In this document: one piece after another, positions 22,595 to 30,129 of the stretch
How the letters are laid out: each line of letters begins with the position of its first letter
How positions within the stretch are numbered: position 1 is the first letter of the stretch
Source of the DNA: an uncultured Geobacter sp.
GTDB taxonomy: Bacteria; Desulfobacterota; Desulfuromonadia; Geobacterales; Geobacteraceae
Reading direction: 5' to 3'
Assembly: GCA_937886325.1 (NCBI GenBank)
Contig: CALABV010000103.1
Coordinates: 1 to 31,843 of the forward strand
DNA length: 31,843 bases
Made by a program: the position numbers and the translations under genes
Notes under the pieces: model-generated
Seen by the model: the letters and a program-made list of their open reading frames with translations, nothing else
What the model was told of the DNA's origin: nothing
The model's database searches: none

Positions 22595-24847
22595 TTACAG
22601 GGTATCGACGGGGTCTATATCCACATTCGTCCGGATGATGCGCAACGGATTCCAGTGCGTCCGGAACGTTGACAGCACTTTTTTCATGTCCGTGCGGTTC
22701 CCGGCTTTCAAAAGGACCTGCCAGCGGAAACGTCCCCGGACCTTTGCCAGGGGGGCCGGGGCGGGACCGAGGATCTCCACCCTTGCATTCGTCACGCGGC
22801 GCATCTCGCGCAGCATGGCCGCAGCCTCAAGAGCCGCCTGTTCAACCGGTTTTTCAGCCGTGCAGGAAAGGTTCACCAGCGCCAAGTGGGAAAACGGGGG
22901 ATACCCCGCCTCCTCGCGGAAGGACAACTCGTCGTCGAAGAAACCCTCGTAGTCGTGGGCGGCGGCCCTGGCAAGGGCGTAGTGGTCCGGCGCCATCCCC
23001 TGTATCAGGACCTTTCCGGGAGCATCGCCGCGTCCAGCCCGTCCCATGACCTGGCTCACCAGCTGGAAGGTGCGTTCCGCGCTCCGGAAATCGGGGAGGT
23101 TGAGGGTTGCGTCCGCCGAGACCACCCCAACCAGCGTCACGCCGGGATAGTCATGTCCCTTGGCGATCATCTGGGTTCCGATCAGGATATCGATGTTTCC
23201 CTCCTCCAATTTTCTCAGGATGCGGGCGTGTCCGCCCCGGCCCCCCGTGGTATCGCTGTCCATGCGTGCGACCCGCGCTCCGGGGAGCAGTTCACGTACC
23301 TCGTCCTCCAACCGTTCCGTCCCCTTGCCGAAAAGGCCGATGTCGGCGCCGTTGCAGCCGGGACAGACGGACGGGGCAGGGAGGGAGAAGTCGCAGTAGT
23401 GGCAGAAGTGGCGCTGTTTCGCCCGGTGATAGGTGAGGGTGACGGAACAATTGGGACACCTGAACACGTGGCCGCAGTCGCGGCAGACGAGAAAGGTGGC
23501 GAATCCCCGGCGATTGAGGAACAGCAGGGACTGTCCGCCGTGCTCCAGGTTCTCGATAAGGGCGTCCGCCAGTTCCGGTGAAAAAGCGGCGTTTTTCAGC
23601 CGCCGTGCATCCAGGATGCGGGTTTCCGGCAGGGACAGGCCGCGCACCCTCTCCGGGAGCCCCAGATAGTGCAGCTTTCCCTGCCGGGCAGCGTGAAAAG
23701 TCGTGATGAGCGGGGTGGCGGAACCGAGCACTACCGCCGCCTTTTCCATCTTTCCCCGCACCAGTGCCAAGTCGCGGGCATTGTAGGTCACCCCGTCGGA
23801 CTGCTTGTACGATGCTTCGTGCTCTTCATCCACCACGATGATTCCCAGATCCTCCAAGGGGGCGAAGATGGCGGAGCGCGCGCCGATCACGATGGAGACC
23901 TCGCCGCGCCGGATGCGCCTCCACTCGTCGAACCGTTCGCCGGGGGTCAGGCCGCTGTGCAGCACGGCTATCCCTTGGGAAAATCGGCTCCGGAACCTCT
24001 TCACGAGCTGCGGGGTGAGGGCGATCTCCGGCGTGAGAATGAGCGCGGTCTTCCCCTGCTCCAGGGCATGGGCGATGGCATGGAGGTAGACCTCGGTCTT
24101 GCCGCTGCCGGTAACACCGTGCAGGAGAAAGGGAGAGAACTCCCCCCGCGAGATGGCTGACGCAATCCTGTCGTAGGCGGCCGATTGGCTTTCGTTGAGA
24201 GCAAGCGGAAGGGCCGGTTCGAACACCTCCTCCGCAAACGGGTCACGATAGACCTCGCGCTCATCAACGGTAACGAGTCCTCGCTCCAGCAGCCTCTTCA
24301 AGGGAGCGGCGGGGTTGGGGAACAGGCTGTTGAGGCGGGAACGAGATGCTTCCCCATTCTCCAGCAGGTGCAGGAGAATCCGCGCCCCTGTTCCGCGAAC
24401 GGATGCAACTTCGGCGGCTCCCTCCGTTGCCCGGTAGAAGCGCTCCAGCCGGATGGTCCTTCCGCCCCTGATGCGTTCCGTGTCGTTTGCGTCCCCATCC
24501 GTCGGGCCGCGACGGCTTTCGAGATTGATGCCGGCGGGCAGGGCGGTCTTTATGACCTCTCCCAGGGGGTGGAGGTAGTAGGAGGCGATCCAGCGGAAGA
24601 ATGCCAGTTCACTGGGGGTGAAGAGGGGGGCATCATCCAGGACCCCGATGATATCTTTCAACTCTCCGCCGGTGGGTGCGGCAGGCCCCAGCACGTAGCC
24701 GGTCACCTTTCTCCGTCCGAAGGGGACGAAAACGCGCACACCCTGCCGGACGGCGGTCCGCAGATGTTCCGGCACGCTGTAGTGGAACGTGCGGTCCAGC
24801 GGCAGCGGGATGGCGACCTCGATGATGCCGGTGCGGGTATGGGGCAT
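22595..24847 (-). CDS. priA: Primosomal protein N' (replication restart helicase PriA)
   Basis: PriA is a 3'-5' DNA helicase that reloads the replisome at stalled forks. The 750-residue protein has the N-terminal 3'BD (IIEVAIPLPLDRTFHYSVP and FGRRKVTGYV), Walker A GVTGSGKT (244-251), and a Walker B/DEAH-type box VVDEEHEASYKQ. The zinc-binding insertion carries CRDCGHVFRCPNC, then CHYCDF and CPGCNG (eight cysteines). Helicase motifs IGTQMIAKGHDYPGV and QVMGRAGRGD are present. It is full length for the family. The start at 24847 fits the family N-terminus; GAGG lies 11 nt upstream. It is divergent from ttcA. Confidence 0.96.
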   Translation of the reverse strand: MPHTRTGIIEVAIPLPLDRTFHYSVPEHLRTAVRQGVRVFVPFGRRKVTGYVLGPAAPTGGELKDIIGVLDDAPLFTPSELAFFRWIASYYLHPLGEVIKTALPAGINLESRRGPTDGDANDTERIRGGRTIRLERFYRATEGAAEVASVRGTGARILLHLLENGEASRSRLNSLFPNPAAPLKRLLERGLVTVDEREVYRDPFAEEVFEPALPLALNESQSAAYDRIASAISRGEFSPFLLHGVTGSGKTEVYLHAIAHALEQGKTALILTPEIALTPQLVKRFRSRFSQGIAVLHSGLTPGERFDEWRRIRRGEVSIVIGARSAIFAPLEDLGIIVVDEEHEASYKQSDGVTYNARDLALVRGKMEKAAVVLGSATPLITTFHAARQGKLHYLGLPERVRGLSLPETRILDARRLKNAAFSPELADALIENLEHGGQSLLFLNRRGFATFLVCRDCGHVFRCPNCSVTLTYHRAKQRHFCHYCDFSLPAPSVCPGCNGADIGLFGKGTERLEDEVRELLPGARVARMDSDTTGGRGGHARILRKLEEGNIDILIGTQMIAKGHDYPGVTLVGVVSADATLNLPDFRSAERTFQLVSQVMGRAGRGDAPGKVLIQGMAPDHYALARAAAHDYEGFFDDELSFREEAGYPPFSHLALVNLSCTAEKPVEQAALEAAAMLREMRRVTNARVEILGPAPAPLAKVRGRFRWQVLLKAGNRTDMKKVLSTFRTHWNPLRIIRTNVDIDPVDTL

Positions 24848-24944
24848 GTTTTTTCGGACCTCTTCCTGGATTCACGTCCACCATACCAGAGGCGCCGGTT
24901 CCGGGCAAGGGACGTTCTTGTTGCCGCGCAGTGTCGCGGCGTTC

Positions 24945-24974
24945 TTGACTTCATTCGTCCGTTTCCGCTACCCT
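24945..24974 (+). promoter_or_regulatory. Possible promoter of ttcA
   Basis: TTGACT (5 of 6 but for the last base) is followed by an 18-bp spacer and TACCCT (3 of 6). The start would fall near 24981, 20 nt before the GTG. Confidence 0.4.
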
Positions 24975-25000
24975 GCTGAAAAACGATTTTCGAGGTATCC

Positions 25001-25789
25001 GTGTCGTCACCTGAGGAAAAGCTGTACAAGAGGATAAAAAACGCGGTGGGAAGGGCCATCGCCGATTTCAGCCTGATAGAGGAGGGGGACCGCATCGCCG
25101 TGGCGGTTTCCGGGGGGAAGGATTCCTACACTCTGCTGCATCTGCTGGAGGCATTGCGGAAGAGGGCACCGATACGCTACGAGATACTGGCAATCAACAT
25201 CGACTCCGGGTATCCCGGCTACCGGGCGGACATTATCGAGGATCATCTCGTCCGGCACGGCTTTGCCTGTCACATGGAACAGACAAATCACTTCGATATT
25301 ATCAAAGAGAAGCGGCGGCCCGGCTCCTCCTTCTGCTCCATCTGCGCCCGACTGAAGCGCGGGGTGCTCTATACCCTGGCCCAGCAGTTCAACTGCAACA
25401 AACTGGCACTGGGCCACCACCTGGACGATTTCGTGGAGACGCTGCTCCTGAACCAGTTCTTCGTCGGCTCACTGAAGGCCATGGCCGCAAGCATGCTGGC
25501 CGACAACGGTGAGACCACGGTCATCCGTCCCCTGGTGTACGTGGAAGAGCGGGACATCGTGACTTTTGCGGCAATGAACCAATATCCGGCGGTCGGGTGC
25601 CGCTGCCCGGTGGGCGGGGGCGCTGACCTGCAGCGCAAAAGGATGAAGGAACTGCTCACGGAACTGGAAAAGGAAAACCCCCATGTGAAGAGGAGTCTGC
25701 TCAAGGCCCTGTCAAATGTCCAGCCGAGACATCTTCTTGACGGGCGGTTGCGGAAGGAGGATGAAAGCCCGCCAGTGCCGGTCTCCTAA
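25001..25789 (+). CDS. ttcA: tRNA 2-thiocytidine(32) synthetase TtcA
   Basis: TtcA thiolates cytidine 32 of certain tRNAs with ATP and a sulfur donor, using a [4Fe-4S] cluster. The 262-residue protein has the PP-loop SGGKDS (37-42), the C-x2-C pair CSIC (112-115), GHHLDDFVETLLLN, and the C-terminal GCRCPVGGG that provides a further Cys. GTG 25001 follows CGAGG with 5-nt spacing. It converges with mtaB: the two stop codons overlap by 3 bp. Sulfur-based tRNA modification links it to the neighbouring mnmA and mtaB. Confidence 0.94.
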   Translation: MSSPEEKLYKRIKNAVGRAIADFSLIEEGDRIAVAVSGGKDSYTLLHLLEALRKRAPIRYEILAINIDSGYPGYRADIIEDHLVRHGFACHMEQTNHFDIIKEKRRPGSSFCSICARLKRGVLYTLAQQFNCNKLALGHHLDDFVETLLLNQFFVGSLKAMAASMLADNGETTVIRPLVYVEERDIVTFAAMNQYPAVGCRCPVGGGADLQRKRMKELLTELEKENPHVKRSLLKALSNVQPRHLLDGRLRKEDESPPVPVS

Positions 25790-27081
25790 GACACCACAGT
25801 ACCCAGCACGTAATCTTTCTCCACCCCCGTCACCCTCACTTTCACTTCGTCGTTGATCCGTGCCGCATCGCAGAGTATCGAAACCGGGATATAGTTCCTC
25901 GACAGCCCCTTCAACACTCCGTTCTCTTCCTGCTCCAACAGGAGCACGTCCAGTTCCTTTCCGAGAAATCCCTCGAAAAATCGTTTCTTCTTTTCAGCCG
26001 ACAGGTTTCGCAGCGCCTCGGCCCGCTCTTTGATCACATGCGCGGGCACCCGTCCCGGCATTGTAGCCGCCGGCGTGCCGTGCCGCGGCGAGAAGGGGAA
26101 GACGTGGAAGGCGGCAAAGGGGAGGGATTCCAGAAAGCGGTAGCCGCTTTGGAAAGCCTCGTCGGTCTCGCCGGGGAACCCGGCGATGATGTCGGTGCCG
26201 AGAAAGATGGGAGGGACGGCCGTTGCCAGCTTTTCCACGACTTCCCGGAAGAAGGCGGTGGTGTACGGGCGGTTCATGGCAGCGAGTATCCGGTCGTCGC
26301 CGCTCTGCAGGGGGATGTGAAGATGGGGGCAGAGGGTGTCGGCGTTCGCCAGGAGCTCGACAAGGGTGTCGGATATCTCGGTCGGCTCGATGGAGCCGAG
26401 CCTCAAGCGGGGGACGATGCGCTCCCGCTCCGCCCGGTCGACCAGGTCGAACAGGGTGGAGCGGGGCGAAAGGTCCAGGCCGTACGCGCCCAGGTGGATG
26501 CCGGTGAGCACTACCTCGCGAAAGCCCCGCGCCGCGAAGGTGCGCATGCCTTCCAGCGCCCGGTCCGGGGAGACGCTGCGGCTTCGCCCGCGGACGTGGG
26601 GGACGATGCAGTAGGAGCACCAGGAGTCGCAGCCGTTCTGCACCTGCAGGAATGCCCTGGTGTGCTCGGCAAAGGTTTCGAGCAGGAGGGGATCGGCGCG
26701 GCGCTCGCGGGATATGTCGGCCACCCGGACCGTCGGCTTGACGTCCGCCACCCGCAACAGTTCGACAAGGTCCCTTTTTTCGCTGTTGCCGATAATCAGG
26801 GATACGCCGGGGAATTCCCGGAACAGTTCGGGCGAGAGCTGCGCATAGCAGCCGGTCACGACAATGACGGCCGAGGGGTTGCGGCGGTGGGCCCGCCGGA
26901 TCAGGCGGCGGGACTCCGCATCGGTCCGGGCCGTGACCGTGCAGGTGTTGATGACGCAGATATCCGCTTCTTCCCCGAAGGGGACGATCTCGAAACCCTC
27001 TTTGACGAGGGACTCGGACATGCCCGCCGACTCGAACTGGTTGGTCTTGCACCCGAGGGTGACGATGGAGACTCTCTTCAT
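25786..27081 (-). CDS. mtaB: tRNA (t6A37) methylthiotransferase MtaB
   Basis: This radical SAM methylthiotransferase adds the 2-methylthio group to N6-threonylcarbamoyladenosine 37 of tRNA. The N-terminal UPF0004 domain has the three cluster cysteines C11 (GCKTNQFES), C47 (INTCTVTARTD) and C78 (VTGCYAQ). The radical SAM motif is CDSWCSYC (C151, C155, C158) followed by IVPHVRGRSRS. A C-terminal TRAM-like segment ends the 431-residue chain. The N-terminal pattern GCKTNQ-ES separates MtaB from MiaB and RimO. ATG 27081 overlaps the mnmA stop by ATGA, so translation is coupled. It needs two [4Fe-4S] clusters. Confidence 0.94.
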   Translation of the reverse strand: MKRVSIVTLGCKTNQFESAGMSESLVKEGFEIVPFGEEADICVINTCTVTARTDAESRRLIRRAHRRNPSAVIVVTGCYAQLSPELFREFPGVSLIIGNSEKRDLVELLRVADVKPTVRVADISRERRADPLLLETFAEHTRAFLQVQNGCDSWCSYCIVPHVRGRSRSVSPDRALEGMRTFAARGFREVVLTGIHLGAYGLDLSPRSTLFDLVDRAERERIVPRLRLGSIEPTEISDTLVELLANADTLCPHLHIPLQSGDDRILAAMNRPYTTAFFREVVEKLATAVPPIFLGTDIIAGFPGETDEAFQSGYRFLESLPFAAFHVFPFSPRHGTPAATMPGRVPAHVIKERAEALRNLSAEKKKRFFEGFLGKELDVLLLEQEENGVLKGLSRNYIPVSILCDAARINDEVKVRVTGVEKDYVLGTVVS

Positions 27082-28169
27082 AGCCCTTCTTCGATCCAGC
27101 CGCCGCCCAGGACCCGGTCCCCTTCGTAGAAAACCACCGCCTGCCCCGGCGTCACCGATTTTTCCCGTTCCAGGAACCTGACCTCCACGCGGTCGCCGGG
27201 AAGCGGCAGGACGCGGCACGCCACCGGCTGGTGGCGGTAGCGGATCTTGCAGGATGCGGCGAACTCCGTCGCCGGCGTCGGCATCATCCAGTTCACCCGT
27301 GCCGCGGTCAGCCAGTCACGGAAGAGTTCTTCCTTGGGGCCGACCACGACTTGCCCGCGTTCCGCATCCACGCCCAGGACGTAGAGCGGTTCTTTCCAGG
27401 CAATACCGAGTCCCCTGCGCTGGCCGATGGTGAAGCGGTACGTGCCGCCGTGTCTTCCCAGGATAGTGCCCCGTTTGTCGACGATGTCGCCGGAAAGGAG
27501 ACCAACCCCTTTTTCTCCCTCAAGGAAACGGACATAGTCGTCATCAGGGATAAAACAGATTTCCTGGCTCTCCCCCTTTTCCGCGACGCGCAGACCGAGG
27601 CGCGCGGCGATTGCGCGAACCCCCGGCTTCGTCAGACCGCCCAGGGGGAACAGGGAGCGGGAGAGCTGCTCCTGGGTGAGGGCAAACAGGAAATAGGACT
27701 GGTCCTTGCCGGGATCGTCCCCCTTCAGGAGGTGAAAGAATCCGTCAGCGCCATGTTCGATTCGCGCGTAGTGGCCGGTAGCCAGCCAGTCGGCGCCCAG
27801 CTCTCGGGCCGCGTCCAGCAACAGGCCGAACTTGACGGTCCGGTTGCAGCGGACGCACGGGTTCGGGGTTCGGCCCCGGTAGTATTCATCAACGAAGTCG
27901 TCGATAACAAGCCGCCTAAACCTTTCCCGGAAGTCCACCACGTGCAGCGGGATGCCGAGCTGGTCCGCCACGCGGCGGGCATCGGCCACATGGTCTGAGA
28001 CGCCGTCCTGTTCCGAGGGAAACGCCGGATGGTCGCAGACGCGCATGGTAATACCGATCACCACGTGCCCCTGTTCCCGGAGCAGGGCAGCCGCAACCGA
28101 CGAATCCACGCCCCCGCTCATGGCGACGGCCACCCGCGCAGAGCCTTGTGCGTTGTTCTGCGCCGTCAT
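27078..28169 (-). CDS. mnmA: tRNA-specific 2-thiouridylase MnmA
   Basis: MnmA thiolates U34 of tRNA-Lys, -Glu and -Gln using sulfur relayed from a cysteine desulfurase. The 363-residue protein has SGGVDS (18-23), the catalytic Cys105 in NPCVRCNR, KDQSYFLF, and the second catalytic Cys205 in SQEICFIPD, plus the C-terminal beta-barrel with TIGQRRGLGIA. It begins 1 nt after the cysE stop and overlaps mtaB, so the three genes form one operon. The desulfurase iscS, its usual partner and often its neighbour, is not between them. Confidence 0.95.
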   Translation of the reverse strand: MTAQNNAQGSARVAVAMSGGVDSSVAAALLREQGHVVIGITMRVCDHPAFPSEQDGVSDHVADARRVADQLGIPLHVVDFRERFRRLVIDDFVDEYYRGRTPNPCVRCNRTVKFGLLLDAARELGADWLATGHYARIEHGADGFFHLLKGDDPGKDQSYFLFALTQEQLSRSLFPLGGLTKPGVRAIAARLGLRVAEKGESQEICFIPDDDYVRFLEGEKGVGLLSGDIVDKRGTILGRHGGTYRFTIGQRRGLGIAWKEPLYVLGVDAERGQVVVGPKEELFRDWLTAARVNWMMPTPATEFAASCKIRYRHQPVACRVLPLPGDRVEVRFLEREKSVTPGQAVVFYEGDRVLGGGWIEEGL

Positions 28170-28170
28170 G

Positions 28171-28842
28171 TCAGCGATCCAGCCACTGCTTCAGGGCCTC
28201 ATGGTCCCGCGCCAGTTCATTGTATTTACGCTCCAGTTCGCGTATCTGGTCGAACAGGCAGGCGATGGCCTTTGCTTCCGGGTCAGGCAGCTTCCCGTGA
28301 TCAAGGTCGGTCTTTTCAGCGGGCTTTTCCCCGGTCATCACCATCCTGCCGGGTACGCCGACTACCGTTGCATTTGGCGGCACCTCCTTGACCACCACCG
28401 AGTTGGAGCCTATCTTGCTCCCCTTTCCCACGGTGAACGGCCCCAGCACCTTGGCGCCGGAACCGATGACAACGTTCTCCTCCACGGTGGGGTGACGCTT
28501 CACCTTTTCCAGGCTGACCCCGCCCAAGGTTACCCCGTGGTACAGGGTCACGTCGTCCCCGATCTCCGCCGTCTCGCCTATCACCACCCCCATGCCGTGG
28601 TCGATGAATACCCGCCTGCCGATGACCGCTCCGGGATGGATCTCGATACCGGTGAGAAAGCGGGCGATATGGGAAATGAACCTGCCGATGAAATAGAGGC
28701 GGCGGACCCAGAACCAGTGGGAGATTCTCTGCAGCCACACGGCGTGAAGGCCCGGATAGCAGCAGATGACCTCCAGCATGCTCCGCGCCGCGGGATCCCT
28801 TTCAAACACCGCCTTGATGTCTTCCCGTATTTTCTTCAACAT
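28171..28842 (-). CDS. cysE: Serine O-acetyltransferase CysE
   Basis: CysE makes O-acetylserine from serine and acetyl-CoA, the first step of cysteine synthesis. The 223-residue protein has the helical N-terminal part (IREDIKAVFERDPAARS) and the left-handed beta-helix of hexapeptide repeats with IEIHPGAVIGRRVFIDH, GVVIGETAEIGDDV and LYHGVTLGG. The catalytic His lies in FIDHGMGVVIGE. The C-terminus is a charged coiled-coil-like helix (ELERKYNELARDHEALKQ). ATG 28842 follows AAGGGG with 8-nt spacing. It heads the operon with mnmA and mtaB and so joins cysteine supply to tRNA thiolation. An IscR-like palindrome lies over its promoter. Confidence 0.94.
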   Translation of the reverse strand: MLKKIREDIKAVFERDPAARSMLEVICCYPGLHAVWLQRISHWFWVRRLYFIGRFISHIARFLTGIEIHPGAVIGRRVFIDHGMGVVIGETAEIGDDVTLYHGVTLGGVSLEKVKRHPTVEENVVIGSGAKVLGPFTVGKGSKIGSNSVVVKEVPPNATVVGVPGRMVMTGEKPAEKTDLDHGKLPDPEAKAIACLFDQIRELERKYNELARDHEALKQWLDR

Positions 28843-28892
28843 GGAACGCCCCTTTTGTTGACGACAGGCTTTGTAAAATAAGTAGTGAATAT

Positions 28893-28925
28893 CGAATAGC
28901 ATACCCGATAAATAGTGTCAAGTAT
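28893..28925 (-). promoter_or_regulatory. cysE operon promoter with overlapping IscR type 1-like site
   Basis: On the minus strand a perfect -35 TTGACA is followed by 17 bp and TATTCG with an extended TGC. The 25-bp stretch 28901-28925 fits the E. coli IscR type 1 consensus, as I recall it, at 21 of 25 positions. It has the inverted halves ATACTTGAC and ATCGGGTAT. An Rrf2/IscR regulator bound here would cover the -35 and block transcription. Confidence 0.6.
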
Positions 28926-29052
28926 CAGATGGAGATGCATGCTGTGAGGCGTGAAGGCTGCTTCCGTGGGGATCGCGGTGTGCCCGGGGGACATCCTGTC
29001 TTCCGGAATTTCCGTCGGGGAATGATTTCAGGGGAGGAGGGGTAGAGGAATT

Positions 29053-29087
29053 CGTCAGGGGGAGCTCGGAAAGAGCCCCCCCTGACG
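29053..29087 (-). terminator. Strong hairpin after the DUF1450-like gene, possible terminator
   Basis: CGTCAGGGGG (29053-29062) pairs with CCCCCTGACG (29078-29087), with an inner GCTC/GAGC stem. It lies 8 nt beyond the stop of the minus-strand gene. No clear T tract follows on either strand, so it may protect the 3' end instead of terminating transcription. Confidence 0.5.
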
Positions 29088-29094
29088 ATGGCGG

Positions 29095-29313
29095 TCACTT
29101 CTTTTGTGCTGCCTTTGCAATCTTTTCAATAAGCTCGTCGCCGTCCTTGGCAACGATTTTCCTGCCGTCGACCCGGGCGATCTTTGCCTTGGAGCATTCA
29201 TCGCAGATATCGATGCATTTTTTCACCTTCACGTCCAGATCGGGCATCTTTTCGGCCAACTTTTTCTCTATCTTCCCTTTTCCCTTGTTCTTGTCACAGA
29301 GCCGAACTTTCAT
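29095..29313 (-). CDS. DUF1450-like small Cys protein, possible [2Fe-2S]/thioredoxin-like fold
   Basis: The 72-residue protein (KVRLCDKNKGKGKIEKK ... CIDICDECSKAKIARVDG) carries Cys6, Cys33, Cys37 and Cys40. That spacing is like the YuzB/DUF1450 family and thioredoxin-like [2Fe-2S] ferredoxins. The last third (AKDGDELIEKIAKAAQ) fits the DUF1450 helix. GAGGA lies 7 nt before ATG 29313. It lies 36 nt downstream of the ferritin gene on the same strand and is probably cotranscribed, hinting at electron delivery or iron handling with ferritin. That link is an inference. Confidence 0.72.
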   Translation of the reverse strand: MKVRLCDKNKGKGKIEKKLAEKMPDLDVKVKKCIDICDECSKAKIARVDGRKIVAKDGDELIEKIAKAAQKK

Positions 29314-29349
29314 GTCAGAGTCCTCTTCGCTTCCGGTTCCCGGCGCCTG

Positions 29350-29862
29350 TCAGGCGGCTGTCGCGGGTGGGGTGAAAACGCGCGCAGCCAGGTCCCGGTC
29401 GACCATCATCAGCCCCTGGGTACTGTCACCCACCAGCTTCAATTTGGCGATGATGTCATTATCGTTCCCCTCTTCCTCAATCTGCTCGGTCACGAACCAC
29501 TGGAGGAATATCTGGGTGGCGTGATCCTTCTCCTTGACCGCCTGATCCATGAGGTCGTTGATGCACTTGGTGATGAACTGCTCGTGCTTCAGCGTCTGCT
29601 CGAACATGGAGAGAAGGGTGCCGAACTCCGTGGGCGGGGCGGCGATTGCCGCCAGTTGCGCGTGTTCGCCCTGGCTGTTGAGGTAGTCGTAAAATTTCAT
29701 GGCATGGGTCATTTCTTCCTGGTACTGCACCATGAACCAGTTTGCGGCGCCCTTGAGGCCGATGAACGTGGTGAAGGATGACATGGACAGGTAGAGGTAG
29801 GCGGAATAGAGTTCGTTGTTGAGCTGCTTGTTCAACGTCTGGACCATCTTCTTGCTGATCAT
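29350..29862 (-). CDS. ftnA: Ferritin (FtnA type)
   Basis: This is an iron-storage protein that oxidises Fe(II) at a diiron centre and stores Fe(III) in a 24-mer. All ferroxidase-site residues sit at the same numbers as in FtnA: Glu17, Glu50, His53, Glu94, Gln127 and Glu130. The chain is 170 residues, with a short C-terminal extension FTPPATAA. ATG 29862 follows AAGGAGG at 8 nt, an excellent ribosome-binding site. The mRNA leader from the promoter at 30084-30112 would be about 210 nt and would contain a copy of the dispersed repeat. The DUF1450-like gene follows. Confidence 0.96.
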   Translation of the reverse strand: MISKKMVQTLNKQLNNELYSAYLYLSMSSFTTFIGLKGAANWFMVQYQEEMTHAMKFYDYLNSQGEHAQLAAIAAPPTEFGTLLSMFEQTLKHEQFITKCINDLMDQAVKEKDHATQIFLQWFVTEQIEEEGNDNDIIAKLKLVGDSTQGLMMVDRDLAARVFTPPATAA

Positions 29863-29889
29863 GGGCTGCGACCTCCTTGATTTTGGATA

Positions 29890-30030
29890 CCTGAATCTGC
29901 GAAGCCTTCGCGCCTTGCCTTCGCGGAACACCTCGGTTTTCTGCATTCGCATGGGTTGAACCGGCCCGACGACGTTCACCCGGCGTATCCGTTGAGAAAC
30001 AGCATCAGCGACGTTCAAACCCCGGCATTC
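29890..30030 (+). repeat. Dispersed intergenic repeat, copy B
   Basis: It matches copy A (17293-17425) in the same orientation over about 135-140 bp. It has the inverted repeat in slightly imperfect form (GGGTTGAAC at 29953-29961 with GTTCACCC at 29974-29981). It lies directly upstream of the ferritin ribosome-binding site and, if the promoter further up is right, within the ferritin mRNA leader. Confidence 0.75.
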
Positions 30031-30083
30031 CGCTTGCCTCGGCATTCAGGCATCATGATTCAGGGGATATCTATTGCCCGTAC

Positions 30084-30112
30084 ATTATAGCGGGAAAACA
30101 GGGCTCCGCCAG
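30084..30112 (-). promoter_or_regulatory. Probable ferritin promoter
   Basis: On the minus strand a perfect -10 TATAAT is preceded at 17 bp by CTGGCG (3 of 6). The weak -35 suggests an activator or iron control. No Fur box was recognised. Confidence 0.45.
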
Positions 30113-30129
30113 TGGAAAAATCGACCCGG

